Origin: Lysobacter sp.
Lineage (GTDB): Bacteria > Pseudomonadota > Gammaproteobacteria > Xanthomonadales > Xanthomonadaceae
Length of the DNA stretch: 51,472 nucleotides
Assembly (NCBI GenBank): GCA_026786005.1
Contig: JAJAYW010000015.1
Span: forward strand, 1 to 51,472
Reading direction: 5' to 3'
Shown here piece by piece: positions 1-10,071 of this stretch (within the stretch, counting starts at the first letter, position 1; each line of letters opens with the position of its first letter). The translations under genes and the position numbers were made by a program. The notes under the pieces are model-generated. The model ran no database searches, was not told the DNA's origin, and saw nothing but the letters and a program-made list of their open reading frames with translations.

Positions 1-52
1 ATGAGGCTCTATCGATAGGGCCTCATCGCGCCCAGGTGCGCTCCTACAAAAT
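1..52. repeat. Dispersed palindromic repeat, TGTAGGAGCGC family
   Basis: Reverse complement: ttgtaggagcgcacctgggcgcgatgaggccctatcgatagagcctcat. Confidence 0.65.
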
Positions 53-60
53 ATAAAAAA

Positions 61-1572
61 TTAAAGGCGCGAGCGGATTTCCTGGAGCAGGGAGCGCGTC
101 ACCGGATCGGCGATATGCACATCGTGGTCAGCCAATGCCGGCAACAGATCACCCGCAATCTTCTTCCCAAGCTCCACGCCCCACTGGTCGAAGGCATTGA
201 TGCCCCACAACACCGATTGCACATAGACGCTGTGCTCGTACATCGCGATCAATGCACCCAGCGAATGCGGCGTCAGCGCGTCAAGCAGCAACAAGGTCGA
301 TGGACGATTGCCCGGGTACGACTTCTGCGGATCGTCGGCGGCATGGCCATTGGCCAGCGCTTCGGTCTGCGCGAGAAGATTGGCAAGCAATGCCGTGTGG
401 TTGTCGACGTAGCCGTGCGCGGGTGCAATCGTGCCGATGAAATCGGAAGGAATCGTCTGCGTCCCCTGATGCAGCGCCTGGAAAAAACTGTGCTGGGCGT
501 TGGTGCCTGCCCCGCCCCACAGCACCGGTACGGTCTGCGAATCGACGGAAGCACCATCCGACCGCACCGATTTGCCGAGACTTTCCATCACCAGCTGTTG
601 CAGGTACGACGGCAACAACGCCAAGCGCTCGTCGTATGGCAGAACTGCGTGCGTGGCGAGATCGAGTGCGTTCCGATTCCACACGCCCGTCAGCGCATGC
701 AGCACCGGTAAATTCCGGTCCATCGGCGCTTCAAGCGCATGCGCGTCCATGTCGGCGGCGCCGGCCAGCAAGGCCTCGAACTGCGACATGCCGATCGCGA
801 GCGCGATCGCGAAACCCACCGAGGACCACAACGAGTAACGCCCGCCGACCCAATCCCACATCGGTAGCACGCGCGATGCATCCACGCCGAACGCCTCGGC
901 CTTTGGTACGTTCGCACTGACCGCATACAGCCGTTCGCTGCCGCCCAGCCAGTCCCTGAGAATCCTGCCGTTGAGCAAGGTCTCTTGCGTGCCGAACGTC
1001 TTGGAGACAAGGATCGCAGCCGTGCGCGCGGGATCGAGGTGACGCAATGTGTGCTGCGCGTCGCTGCCATCGACGTTGGTGATGAAGTGCACGCGGAAAC
1101 GACCACTGTGGAAATCCTTCAACGCGTCGGCAACCAGGCGCGGGCCGAGATCGGAACCGCCGATGCCGACATTGACAATGTCGGTGACGCTGGATGCTTC
1201 GAGTTCCGCAATCAATGTCGCCATGCATTCACGCGCCGCGAGCGCCTGTGCATGCGCTTCGCGCGCGATCCCGGTCGTGCCGAGGTTCGAGCGAAGCGAG
1301 GTATGCAGTGCGGCGCGGCCTTCCGAGACATTGACCTTGTCGCCATCGATCAACGAGCGGAGCGCTTGAGGAATATCGGCCTGCCGGGCCAACGCAACCA
1401 GTGCCGCGAGTGCATTGCGGTCATAACGCTGCCGCGAAAAATTCGCGTAGAGCGGACCGACGCGCAGCGCGAAATCACGGGCACGCGCTGGCTCTTCTGC
1501 GATCAGTTCCGGGATTGATTGGCCGGCGAGCCGCGTTGCATGTTCTCGCAACCCCGCCAGCGTGGATGTCAT
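61..1572 (-). CDS. pgi: glucose-6-phosphate isomerase
   Basis: 503 aa ORF; PGI motifs such as [23 protein letters not shown] and QWGVELGK. Confidence 0.97.
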   Translation of the reverse strand: MTSTLAGLREHATRLAGQSIPELIAEEPARARDFALRVGPLYANFSRQRYDRNALAALVALARQADIPQALRSLIDGDKVNVSEGRAALHTSLRSNLGTTGIAREAHAQALAARECMATLIAELEASSVTDIVNVGIGGSDLGPRLVADALKDFHSGRFRVHFITNVDGSDAQHTLRHLDPARTAAILVSKTFGTQETLLNGRILRDWLGGSERLYAVSANVPKAEAFGVDASRVLPMWDWVGGRYSLWSSVGFAIALAIGMSQFEALLAGAADMDAHALEAPMDRNLPVLHALTGVWNRNALDLATHAVLPYDERLALLPSYLQQLVMESLGKSVRSDGASVDSQTVPVLWGGAGTNAQHSFFQALHQGTQTIPSDFIGTIAPAHGYVDNHTALLANLLAQTEALANGHAADDPQKSYPGNRPSTLLLLDALTPHSLGALIAMYEHSVYVQSVLWGINAFDQWGVELGKKIAGDLLPALADHDVHIADPVTRSLLQEIRSRL

Positions 1573-1949
1573 GCGGCTTGTGCCGGAATCGACTGGTTGG
1601 TGTGGGTCAGGCGGTTCTGGCGGTCCACGTAGACCAGCGTCGGCTTGAACTTGGCCGCCTCGGCTTCATCGCAGTCGCCGTACGCGCAGATGATCACCAG
1701 GTCGCCGGGCTGCGCCTTGTGCGCGGCCGCGCCGTTGACCGAGATGATGCCGCTGCCCTCTTCGCCGCGGATGGCGTACGTCGCGAAACGCTCGCCATTG
1801 TTGACGTTGTAGATTTCCACGCGCTCGTACTCGCGGATGCCGGCGATGTCCAACAGCCGCGCATCGATGGCGCACGAGCCTTCGTAATGCAGCTCGGCAT
1901 GGGTGACGGTGGCGCGGTGGATCTTGGCTTTGAGCAGGGTGAGATGCAT
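1569..1949 (-). CDS. panD: aspartate 1-decarboxylase
   Basis: [29 protein letters not shown], with the GSC/Ser processing site; internal ATG chosen over the longer ORF (1569..2048). Confidence 0.96.
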   Translation of the reverse strand: MHLTLLKAKIHRATVTHAELHYEGSCAIDARLLDIAGIREYERVEIYNVNNGERFATYAIRGEEGSGIISVNGAAAHKAQPGDLVIICAYGDCDEAEAAKFKPTLVYVDRQNRLTHTNQSIPAQAA

Positions 1950-2084
1950 CGTGGACTCCAGCCGGAACACAACTGTCCGGCGGTCAGGCGCGCAGTGTAG
2001 GGAGCGGGTTTCTGCACTGCAACATGGGGTGTTCAGGCGGCGATCCATTCACCGGCAAGCGCGGCCACGAAAGCATTCGCTCCT

Positions 2085-2138
2085 CATAGAGCGGAGATTG
2101 CTGCGCTGCTTCCTCCAATCGAAGGCAGAGCGGTCTAC
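2085..2138. repeat. Degenerate copy of the TAGAGCGGAGC repeat overlapping the panC stop
   Basis: catagagcggagattgctgcgctgcttcc...gaaggcagagcggtctac. Confidence 0.55.
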
Positions 2139-2983
2139 AAGGTGAACTCGAGGTTGTCGATCAACCGCGTGCTGCCGAGTTTCGCCGCAATCAGTGCGAC
2201 CAGCGCCCCGCTTTCGCCAGCTGCCGGTTCGACCAGCATCGCTGTGCGGACCACCGCATAATCCAAGACAAATCCGGCCGCTTCCAGCGCGCGCGCCGCT
2301 TCGTCCTCGACCTGCGTGCGGGACTGACCGGCGACGATGCCGTCGCGCATTCGCAGCAACGTGCGATGGATGGTCGCGGCGGCCGGACGCTGTTCGGCGG
2401 AGAGATACTGATTGCGCGAACTCATCGCCAGACCATCGGCTTCACGATGAGTAGATGCTGCGATGAGTTCGATGGGAAATGCGAGGTCGCGAACGAAGTA
2501 TCGGATCACCGCCAATTGCTGGTAATCCTTTTTCCCGAACACGGCGATGTCCGGCTGCACCTGGTTGAACAAACGCGAGACGACGGTGACGACGCCATCG
2601 AAATGGCCCGGACGATGCGATCCATCGAGCACGTCGGTGATGCCGGGCACGCGCATCCGGACCGCAGCCTCTGCGCCGAAGGGATACATGGTTTCGACGG
2701 ACGGCATCCAGACCACATCGCAACCGGCGGCATCGAGCCCTGCCGCATCCGCGTCAGGTGTGCGCGGATAACGATTGAAGTCTTCGTTCGGCCCGAACTG
2801 GGTGGGATTGACGAACACGCTGGCGACGATGCGATCGGCATGCTGCCGGGCCAGTGCAATCAGCGAATGGTGGCCTGCATGCAGGTTGCCCATCGTCGGT
2901 ACGAAGCCGATACGCAGGCCGCCGCTCTTCCATTCCGCGATGCGTGTTCGTAGCGCACCGAGTTCGACAATCGTCTGGATCAT
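2135..2983 (-). CDS. panC: pantothenate synthetase
   Basis: [16 protein letters not shown] and [20 protein letters not shown] motifs; adjacent to panB and panD. Confidence 0.97.
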   Translation of the reverse strand: MIQTIVELGALRTRIAEWKSGGLRIGFVPTMGNLHAGHHSLIALARQHADRIVASVFVNPTQFGPNEDFNRYPRTPDADAAGLDAAGCDVVWMPSVETMYPFGAEAAVRMRVPGITDVLDGSHRPGHFDGVVTVVSRLFNQVQPDIAVFGKKDYQQLAVIRYFVRDLAFPIELIAASTHREADGLAMSSRNQYLSAEQRPAAATIHRTLLRMRDGIVAGQSRTQVEDEAARALEAAGFVLDYAVVRTAMLVEPAAGESGALVALIAAKLGSTRLIDNLEFTL

Positions 2984-3798
2984 GCCGAATAGGCGTGTTC
3001 GGCGTCCGGGAACGACCCATCGCGCACGGCATCCGCAAACGCCCGCACCGCACCTGCGATAGAGCCGCCCTCGGCGAGGAAATCCTTAACGAACTTGGGG
3101 CGGCGATGGCCACTGTCGAGGCCTAGAAAATCGTGCAACACCAGTACCTGTCCATCGCAGCCGGGACCCGCGCCGATGCCGATGGTGGGAATCGGTACGG
3201 ACGCGGTGATCGCAGCAGCCAGTGGCGATGGCACGCACTCGAGCACAAGCAGTGATGCGCCTGCGTCCGCGACGGCTTGTGCGTCCTCGCGCAATTTCCT
3301 TGCTGCCGTTTCGTCGCGGCCCTGCACCTTGTAGCCGCCGAAGCGCAGCACCGATTGCGGAGTGAGGCCCAGATGCGCGGAGACCGGAATTTCGCGCTCG
3401 ACCAGAAAGCGGATCGTATCCAGCTTGTGGCCCGCCCCCTCCAGCTTGACCATAGCCGCGCCGGCCTGCAGCAGGCGTGTTGCTGCATCCAGGGCACGTT
3501 CCGGCGTCGCATCACTCTGGAATGGCAGGTCGGCGATCAGCAATGCGCGCAACAATCCGCGTGCGACGCAACGCGTGTGATACGCGATGTCATCGACCGT
3601 CACCAGCAGCGTGGAATCGTGGCCCTGGATGACCATGCCCAACGAATCACCGACCAGGATCAGGTCGACGCCATTGGCATCAAGCGTGCGCGCGAAGCTG
3701 GTGTCGTAGGCGGTGAGCATCACCAGTTTTCGACCGGCGTGCTTTGCTTCGGCCAGTGCGGGGACGGTGAAGGGTTTGCGCGTCGTGTCGGTTTGCAT
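2980..3798 (-). CDS. panB: 3-methyl-2-oxobutanoate hydroxymethyltransferase
   Basis: [30 protein letters not shown]; overlaps the panC start. Confidence 0.97.
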   Translation of the reverse strand: MQTDTTRKPFTVPALAEAKHAGRKLVMLTAYDTSFARTLDANGVDLILVGDSLGMVIQGHDSTLLVTVDDIAYHTRCVARGLLRALLIADLPFQSDATPERALDAATRLLQAGAAMVKLEGAGHKLDTIRFLVEREIPVSAHLGLTPQSVLRFGGYKVQGRDETAARKLREDAQAVADAGASLLVLECVPSPLAAAITASVPIPTIGIGAGPGCDGQVLVLHDFLGLDSGHRRPKFVKDFLAEGGSIAGAVRAFADAVRDGSFPDAEHAYSA

Positions 3799-3923
3799 TG
3801 CGGTCTCTTTTATTGAAGCTGGCCCGGAGAAGCTGGCTTGCTGGCCATCAGTACACCGTTATCGTGCCAGATCAACGGTTCATCGCCAGAATGTCGTTGC
3901 CGTTGCTTTGCCGACAATGCTTT

Positions 3924-3998
3924 CGTCATTCCGGCGAATGCCGGGGCCCATCCGTACGACGTCGGAAAGCTGGGTCCCGGCTTGCGCCGGGATGACGG
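3924..3998. repeat. Dispersed palindromic repeat of the GTCATTCCGGCGAA...CGCCGGGATGACG type
   Basis: Inverted arms cgtcattccggcg / cgccgggatgacg between folK and panB. Confidence 0.8.
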
Positions 3999-4039
3999 CG
4001 TTCTTTTTCTTGTCTGGCGATGTCCTGTTCTTGCAAGCC

Positions 4040-4561
4040 CTAGCTTGCAGCGTCCTGGGTTGTTGCGTTGCGCAACACTTCGACGCCCTGCACCGCGATC
4101 GCGGTCAGCAGCTCACGCGCCATACCCCGTCCCGGAACCAGCGTCTCCGGCGCAATTTCCACCAGCGGCAGCAGAACGAAGGCCCGCTCGTGCAGATGCG
4201 GATGCGGGACGTGCAAGCCGGGTTCGTCGATCACCGCATCACCGCACAGCAGCAGGTCGAGATCGAGCGTGCGCGGCCCCCAACGTGTTTCCGCATCCCG
4301 ATCACGGCCGTGCGAACGTTCCAACTGCAACAACGCATCGAGCAATTCCCGTGCATCGAGCTGCGTGTCGAGCAAGACCACGGCATTGACGAAATCCGGT
4401 TGGTCCTCGACGCCCCACGCGCGCGACGTGTAGAGACTCGATGCGCGCACCATCCTCGTGCCGGGCAAGCCATCGAATTCACGAATCGCCTCGCGCAGCG
4501 TGGCGGCTGGATCGCCAAGGTTGCCGCCGAGCCCGACGAGCGCGCGCACGCGTTGGCTCAT
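4040..4561 (-). CDS. folK: 2-amino-4-hydroxy-6-hydroxymethyldihydropteridine pyrophosphokinase
   Basis: ALVGLGGNLGDPAATLREA and RWGPRTLDLDLLL motifs. Confidence 0.95.
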   Translation of the reverse strand: MSQRVRALVGLGGNLGDPAATLREAIREFDGLPGTRMVRASSLYTSRAWGVEDQPDFVNAVVLLDTQLDARELLDALLQLERSHGRDRDAETRWGPRTLDLDLLLCGDAVIDEPGLHVPHPHLHERAFVLLPLVEIAPETLVPGRGMARELLTAIAVQGVEVLRNATTQDAAS

Positions 4562-5919
4562 TCGGAGGTGGTGGCGGAAGGGCTGGGACGGCGGCGACGG
4601 CGGCGCTTGCGGGGTTCGCCGTCGCCCTCGCCTTCCACAGATTCGACAGCGTCGAGCCCGTCTTCCGTCTCGCCCGATTGCGCCTGCAGTTCACGCCAGA
4701 AATCGACGTCTTCGGCATGTTCGCTTGAAGCGACCAAGCGCAACAGGAGGAAATCGTAGGCCGCACGGAAACGCGGATGCGCCAGTAACCTTGGCACGCG
4801 TTTGCGTTGCGAGAAACGCGCCTGCAGCAGCCAGATTTCCTGCATCGGCAATGAGAAGCGGCGCGGCAACGCGATCATCGAGGCCTGATGCAGGGTCACG
4901 CGATCGGCCGCACGGCGTTGTGCTTCGGCCGCGTGCATCCCCTGCGCCTGCAAGGCCATCAGCGCGCGGCAATAGGCCGGCCACAACAACACCGCAAACA
5001 GGAACGCCGGCGACACGGGCTCGTCATTGGCCACGCGTTTGTCGGTGCCCGCCAATCCTTCCAGCAGCATGTTGCGCAAGGCGCCGCTGCGGTTGGCGGT
5101 GAGCGCCGTTGCGGTTTCGGGAAACAGCGCTGCGAGCAGGCCGTGGTGTTCCAGGCGCTCGAAGCTTGCGACCGCGTGGCCTGACAGGAACAACTTGAGG
5201 CATTCCTCGAACAATCGCGCGGGCGCGGATTGCGCCAGCAACGGGGCGAGTCTTGTGAGTGGTTCCGCGCTGGCCTCATCAATACGGAAATCCAGTTTGG
5301 CCGCCAACCGTGCCGCGCGCAGCATCCGCACCGGATCCTCGCGGTAGCGATATTCGGGATCGCCAATCAACTTCAGCACGCGCGCCTGCACGTCGTCGTA
5401 ACCGCCGACGTAATCGCGCACCGAGAAGTCCTCGACTGTGTAATAGAGCGCGTTGGCGGTGAAGTCGCGGCGCACGGCATCGTCCTCGATGGTGCCATAC
5501 ACGTTGTCGCGCAGCAGCCGGCCGCCTTCGTGCAGCTCGCGGTCGCCGCTGCCATCGTCGACATTGGCGCGGAAGGTCGCAACTTCGATGATCTCGCGGC
5601 CAAACACCACATGTGCCAGGCGGAAGCGCCGGCCGATCAGGCGGCAATTGCGAAACAGCGCCCGCACCTGGTCGGGCGTGGCATCGGTGGCGATATCGAA
5701 ATCCTTGGGGTGGCCGCCGACCAGCAGGTCGCGCACCGCGCCGCCGACCAGGTAGCCGCTGAAGCCGCCGTCGCGCAATCGGTAGAGCACGCGCAATGCG
5801 TTGGGACTGATGTCCCTGCGCGAGATGGTGTGGCTGTCGCGCGGGATCACGCGCAGTTGTAGGTCGGGGGTGTCGATGGAGAGTCGATTCTGCGGCGCGG
5901 CCGCGATGTGTGGTTGCAA
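4558..5919 (-). CDS. pcnB: poly(A) polymerase I
   Basis: GYLVGGAVRDLLVGGHPKDFDIATDA nucleotidyltransferase motif; basic C-terminal tail; overlaps folK. Confidence 0.93.
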   Translation of the reverse strand: MQPHIAAAPQNRLSIDTPDLQLRVIPRDSHTISRRDISPNALRVLYRLRDGGFSGYLVGGAVRDLLVGGHPKDFDIATDATPDQVRALFRNCRLIGRRFRLAHVVFGREIIEVATFRANVDDGSGDRELHEGGRLLRDNVYGTIEDDAVRRDFTANALYYTVEDFSVRDYVGGYDDVQARVLKLIGDPEYRYREDPVRMLRAARLAAKLDFRIDEASAEPLTRLAPLLAQSAPARLFEECLKLFLSGHAVASFERLEHHGLLAALFPETATALTANRSGALRNMLLEGLAGTDKRVANDEPVSPAFLFAVLLWPAYCRALMALQAQGMHAAEAQRRAADRVTLHQASMIALPRRFSLPMQEIWLLQARFSQRKRVPRLLAHPRFRAAYDFLLLRLVASSEHAEDVDFWRELQAQSGETEDGLDAVESVEGEGDGEPRKRRRRRRPSPSATTSE

Positions 5920-6007
5920 GGCCGGGTTGTAAGGCCGGGATTGGAAAGCCGCTTGGGAGCGGCGGAGCGCGCTGTATACTAGCGGCTTGCGCTTGCGCGA
6001 CTCAATT

Positions 6008-6083
6008 GCTCCCTTCGTCTAGAGGCCTAGGACGCGGCCCTCTCAAGGCTGCAACACGGGTTCGAATCCCGTAGGGAGCGCCA
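6008..6083 (+). tRNA. tRNA-Glu(CTC)
   Basis: gctcccttcgtctagaggcc...ggttcgaatcccgtagggagcgcca cloverleaf; anticodon loop CTCTCAA; encoded CCA. Confidence 0.95.
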
Positions 6084-6119
6084 TACCTGCGTACACCTGC
6101 CATTCCCCGGCACGCAACC

Positions 6120-6143
6120 ACCCGGCTCCGGCCGGGTTTTTTT
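6120..6143 (+). terminator. Rho-independent terminator after tRNA-Glu
   Basis: acccggctccggccgggttttttt. Confidence 0.85.
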
Positions 6144-6189
6144 GTTGGATTCGCTAAACTAGCCGCCGGTTCGCCATCGACCTCCCGCC

Positions 6190-6513
6190 ATGCCCTTCGT
6201 CGTCACCGAAAGCTGCATCAAGTGCAAATACACCGACTGCGTGGAGGTGTGCCCGGTCGATTGTTTCCACGAGGGTCCGAACTTCCTGGTGATCGATCCG
6301 GACGAATGCATCGACTGCACGCTGTGCGAACCCGAATGCCCGGTCAATGCGATCTATCCCGAAGACGACGTGCCCGCGGGGCAGGAAGCATTCGTCGCGT
6401 TGAACGCGGAATTGGCGAAAGCGTGGCCGGTGATCACCACCCGCAAGGATGCACCGCCCGATGCCAAGGAATGGGACGACAAGACGGATAAATTGCCACT
6501 GCTGGAACGGTAA
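6190..6513 (+). CDS. fdxA: 7Fe ferredoxin
   Basis: [18 protein letters not shown] and [16 protein letters not shown] cluster motifs. Confidence 0.95.
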   Translation: MPFVVTESCIKCKYTDCVEVCPVDCFHEGPNFLVIDPDECIDCTLCEPECPVNAIYPEDDVPAGQEAFVALNAELAKAWPVITTRKDAPPDAKEWDDKTDKLPLLER

Positions 6514-6525
6514 GCGGCCCGGTCC

Positions 6526-7038
6526 TCAGCGGCCACCCTTCGGCTTGCGTCTTTTCGGCTTGTCCTTCAAGTCGACAGGCAGCGTGTATTTTCCGATCTC
6601 CAGCGGCACCCGCTCCTTCAACACCTCCAGCAACTCGATGGCCGCGGCGCTGTGCTTCGGTGTGCCGTCCAGCCCCAGCGCGAGGACGCGAGTAGCCATG
6701 CCATCGGTGGGACTGCGCATCACCACGGCCTGCGTGCGGATCAGGAAGCGCTCGCCGCGGTAGCGCAACCCGTAGATTCCCAGCATCTGCGCACGGCTTT
6801 CATAAGTGACGCCGTCCGTGCGCACGAGTACCTGGCCGACGGTGTTCCATGTGTCGTTCATGCTGGCTTCGATGGTGAATTCGCCGGGAGCGGCATCGAC
6901 CATCGCATCCGCTGCGGAGGCAGGTGACGGCTCGTCGGGCGGCGGCCGTGGTGACGGAACCATCGACCCGCATCCGCCACAAACGACTGCCAGCGACACG
7001 ATGGCGGCAAGCCTCAACACGCGGATGAATCCAGACAT
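6526..7038 (-). CDS. BamC-like / helix-grip putative lipoprotein, paralogue of the next upstream gene
   Basis: Signal-like N-terminus MSGFIRVLRLAAIVSLAVVCGGC; domain FTIEASMNDTWNTVGQVL...QMLGIYGLRYRGERFLIR aligns with the 7279..7803 product. Confidence 0.7.
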   Translation of the reverse strand: MSGFIRVLRLAAIVSLAVVCGGCGSMVPSPRPPPDEPSPASAADAMVDAAPGEFTIEASMNDTWNTVGQVLVRTDGVTYESRAQMLGIYGLRYRGERFLIRTQAVVMRSPTDGMATRVLALGLDGTPKHSAAAIELLEVLKERVPLEIGKYTLPVDLKDKPKRRKPKGGR

Positions 7039-7102
7039 GGCTCTCGGGAACATGGCGAATGCGCTTGCCACTTTAAGTGTCTGGTCGTGATAGCCGAGCA
7101 TG

Positions 7103-7191
7103 CGTAGCCCGGGTAAGCGAAGCGCACCCGGGGCTCTTTCGTTCCGAACATGGAAAAGCCCCGGGTATCGCTGCACTCCGCCCGGGCTACG
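7103..7191. repeat. Dispersed palindromic repeat, CCCGGGTAAGCGAAGCGCACCCGGGG family, copy 1
   Basis: cgtagcccgggtaagcgaagcgcacccgggg...ccccgggtatcgctgcactccgcccgggctacg; related copy at 26381..26450. Confidence 0.85.
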
Positions 7192-7232
7192 AATCGTGTG
7201 CCATCGGTCGGCGGGTCGAGACCCGCCCTACG

Positions 7233-7259
7233 AAAACGGACGCCGAGGCGTCCGTTTTA
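7233..7259 (-). terminator. Rho-independent terminator (possibly bidirectional)
   Basis: aaaacggacgccgaggcgtccgtttta downstream of the bamC-like gene. Confidence 0.75.
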
Positions 7260-7278
7260 TTTTGCCGACCAATTGCGA

Positions 7279-7803
7279 TCAACCGCCCAGGCTTGCCCTC
7301 AACGCCGCAATCAACTTCGAAGGCGCCGCGCCCACCGCCGGAAATCCTCGCGGATCGACGGCCGAGATGTACACGCCGGCATCGACCTTGGTCACGCGCA
7401 CCAGAAAATCGCTGCCTTCGTAATTCACGTCGTAGGTACCGAGGATCTGCGCCTTGCTGGCGACGGTGACGCCGGGAGTCGCGGTCAACGCATCGCCGAC
7501 CTTGGTGAAGATCGCATCGCGTTCGCCCGGGATCGTGAAGCCGACCGGGGTTGCGGTCGATGCCGCCCGTTGCGGCGCGGTGGCGGCGGTTTGCGACGCG
7601 GTCACGCTGCCGCCCGGCACCGCCATCGCGTTGTCTGCATTCGGGCGATCCAGATCCGGTGGAATTTCAAGCGGACGGGTCTCGGCGCTCTGCTTGTAGA
7701 CGTCATCGCCCTTGCGGAACCAACGGCAACCGGACGCGCCAACCACCGCAATGGCAAGGACGGCCACGGCGGCAAAACGGTACAACGATGCGTGATTGCG
7801 CAT
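7279..7803 (-). CDS. bamC: BamC/NlpB-like outer membrane lipoprotein
   Basis: Signal peptide with ASGC lipobox, PLEIPPDLDRP motif and a single helix-grip domain; immediately downstream of dapA, as in E. coli dapA-bamC. Confidence 0.75.
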   Translation of the reverse strand: MRNHASLYRFAAVAVLAIAVVGASGCRWFRKGDDVYKQSAETRPLEIPPDLDRPNADNAMAVPGGSVTASQTAATAPQRAASTATPVGFTIPGERDAIFTKVGDALTATPGVTVASKAQILGTYDVNYEGSDFLVRVTKVDAGVYISAVDPRGFPAVGAAPSKLIAALRASLGG

Positions 7804-7834
7804 TGGAATCTCCTGGGGGTTCATTTCTGGTGTG

Positions 7835-8818
7835 TCAGGCCGCGAGCGAATCGCGGCAGGTGTTTTCGAGCAACAGAATCTGTGCCGCCACGCGCTCAGT
7901 ATCGGCGATGTAAGCCGACGACAGCGGCTGCAACGGCAAACGCAGGCCATGACCGAGGCCCAATCGCGCCAGCAAGGCCTTCAACGGGATGGGATTGGGT
8001 TCGAGGCCAAGGAAATCGTAGGCGTCCCGCAACTGCGCATCCCACTGCCCGGCGGCATCGTGATCACCCTTTCGCGCCAGGTCGCAGAGGCGACGGAACG
8101 CGCGCGGCAACACATTCGACGCCACCGAGATGATGCCGTCGGCGCCGGCCAGCATCGCGCGGCAAGCGGTGGGGTCGTCGCCGCTCAAGACCGTGAACGT
8201 CTTGCTCCGCAACGGCAGCAGCGCCGACATGCGCTGCGGCTCGCTGACCGCTTCCTTGATGCCGATGATTCGTTCGTGCGTCGCCAGTTCGGCCACCGTC
8301 TCCGGCAACAGGTCGCAACCGCTGCGGCCGGGCACGTTGTAGAGCAAAACCGGCAATGCCCCGTCGTCGGCAACGGCGCGGTAATGCGCCAGCAGGCCGG
8401 ACTGGGTTGGGCGCACATATGGCGGCGTGACGACGAGCGCCGCATCCGCGCCCAGCAGGCCGGCGCGCCGGGTCTGTTCGATGGTCTTGGCGGTGTTCGA
8501 CAGGCCCGTGCCCGCCAGCACCGGGATCTTGCCTGCGATCGCCTCGATGGCAGTGCGCAGGATGGCGTCATATTCCTCGTCATAGAGCGCGGCCGCCTCG
8601 CCAGTCGAGCCGGCGACCACCACGGCCTGCGTGCCGCCTTCGAGTTGCCGGCCCAGCAGGCGCTGCCACGCGTCGAAATCGACTTCGCCGGCGGCATTGA
8701 AGGGTGTCGCCAGCGCGGTGATGCTGCCGAAGAGCTGGCTGCCAGATAGCTGCAAGGAGGGCCTGTCGAGGTCGAGTGGGGGAAAGTTGAAGTGAGTGCC
8801 GGCGCGACTGCAGTGCAC
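7835..8818 (-). CDS. dapA: 4-hydroxy-tetrahydrodipicolinate synthase
   Basis: [46 protein letters not shown] motifs; exact start uncertain. Confidence 0.96.
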   Translation of the reverse strand: MHCSRAGTHFNFPPLDLDRPSLQLSGSQLFGSITALATPFNAAGEVDFDAWQRLLGRQLEGGTQAVVVAGSTGEAAALYDEEYDAILRTAIEAIAGKIPVLAGTGLSNTAKTIEQTRRAGLLGADAALVVTPPYVRPTQSGLLAHYRAVADDGALPVLLYNVPGRSGCDLLPETVAELATHERIIGIKEAVSEPQRMSALLPLRSKTFTVLSGDDPTACRAMLAGADGIISVASNVLPRAFRRLCDLARKGDHDAAGQWDAQLRDAYDFLGLEPNPIPLKALLARLGLGHGLRLPLQPLSSAYIADTERVAAQILLLENTCRDSLAA

Positions 8819-8927
8819 ACCGTGATGTTACTTGCGGCCGGAAACTACGGGCAAGTATGCTGCAGGCTCGCTCCGGCCCTTGTGCCGGTTGCTGTTCAGG
8901 CTCACCAGCACGTTTCGGACGCCGCAT

Positions 8928-9488
8928 TTGACTGACACCACGCCTCGGCCGTCGCCGAACGAGAATTACCTGCTCATCAACGCCTATACGACGCATCCAC
9001 AGTCGCCGCTGCTGTCGGTGACCCGTCGCATTGCCGACAGCGGCTGCAACTTGGTCGACACCCGCCTGACCACCGTCGGCCGCGATGTCTCGGTCAATGC
9101 GCTGGCCACCGGTTCCTGGGACGCGGTCGCCAAGCTTGAGGCGATGATGACGCGGCTGGAGCGCGAGGAAGGCCTGAAGCTGGTCTGGTATCGCACCGGC
9201 CCCAAGCCCGTGCAATCCAACCTGCTGCCCTACATCGTGGAAGTGGTCGCTGCCGACAAGCCCGGCATCCTGTTCCAGCTGGCCGATTTCTTCGATCGCC
9301 AGGGCATCACCATCGAGAACCTGCACTGCTCCCGGTATCGCGCGATGCAGACCGGCGCCGAGATGTTCACGGCGCAGCTGACCATCGGCGTCCCGGCCGA
9401 CATGCATATCGCCGCCTTGCGCGACGATTTCCTCGAGTTCTGCGACCATCTGAACCTGGACGCCATCATGGATCCGATGAAATTCTGA
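8928..9488 (+). CDS. gcvR: Tandem ACT-domain protein, glycine cleavage repressor GcvR-like
   Basis: Two ACT-like domains; AADKPGILFQLADFFDRQGITIENLH; probable TTG start at 8928 (longer ORF from 8832); precedes bcp as in several gammaproteobacteria. Confidence 0.75.
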   Translation: MTDTTPRPSPNENYLLINAYTTHPQSPLLSVTRRIADSGCNLVDTRLTTVGRDVSVNALATGSWDAVAKLEAMMTRLEREEGLKLVWYRTGPKPVQSNLLPYIVEVVAADKPGILFQLADFFDRQGITIENLHCSRYRAMQTGAEMFTAQLTIGVPADMHIAALRDDFLEFCDHLNLDAIMDPMKF

Positions 9489-9504
9489 CGATGACAAAGC
9501 CGCA

Positions 9505-9975
9505 GTGATCGACATCGGCGACAAGGTCCCGAACAGTTTGCTGGCGCTGTCCAGCGGCGAAACCGTCCGCCTCGCCGACTACAAGGGCCAGTGGCTGGTG
9601 CTGTACTTCTACCCGAAGGATTCGACGCCTGGCTGCACCACCGAGGGCATCGACTTCAATGCGCTGCTGGCGAAATTCAAGAAACTCGGCGCAACAGTGC
9701 TGGGCGTATCGCGCGACTCGATCAAGTCGCACCAGAATTTCTGCACGAAACAGGGCTTCAAGTTCGATCTGGTCAGCGACGCCGACGAGGCGTTGTGCAA
9801 TGCCTTCAGCGTGATCAAGGAAAAAAACATGTACGGGCGCAAGGTGCTGGGCATCGAGCGCAGCACCTTCCTGATCGATCCCGAAGGCGTCATCGTGCAG
9901 TCATGGCGACCGGTCAAGGTGCCGGGCCATGCCGAGGCCGTGCTGCAAGCCTTGAAGGCTGCACAGATTGCGTAG
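9505..9975 (+). CDS. bcp: Thioredoxin-dependent peroxiredoxin, BCP family
   Basis: YFYPKDSTPGCTTEGIDF catalytic motif; GTG start. Confidence 0.95.
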   Translation: MIDIGDKVPNSLLALSSGETVRLADYKGQWLVLYFYPKDSTPGCTTEGIDFNALLAKFKKLGATVLGVSRDSIKSHQNFCTKQGFKFDLVSDADEALCNAFSVIKEKNMYGRKVLGIERSTFLIDPEGVIVQSWRPVKVPGHAEAVLQALKAAQIA

Positions 9976-10071
9976 CGTCCGCTGCGTGCATCCAGCAACA
10001 TCCTCCATCCGCCTGGTCGCGTGCACAACGTGCGCTGCGACCTCCCATCTCCCTGCCTGGAATCCGATCGC

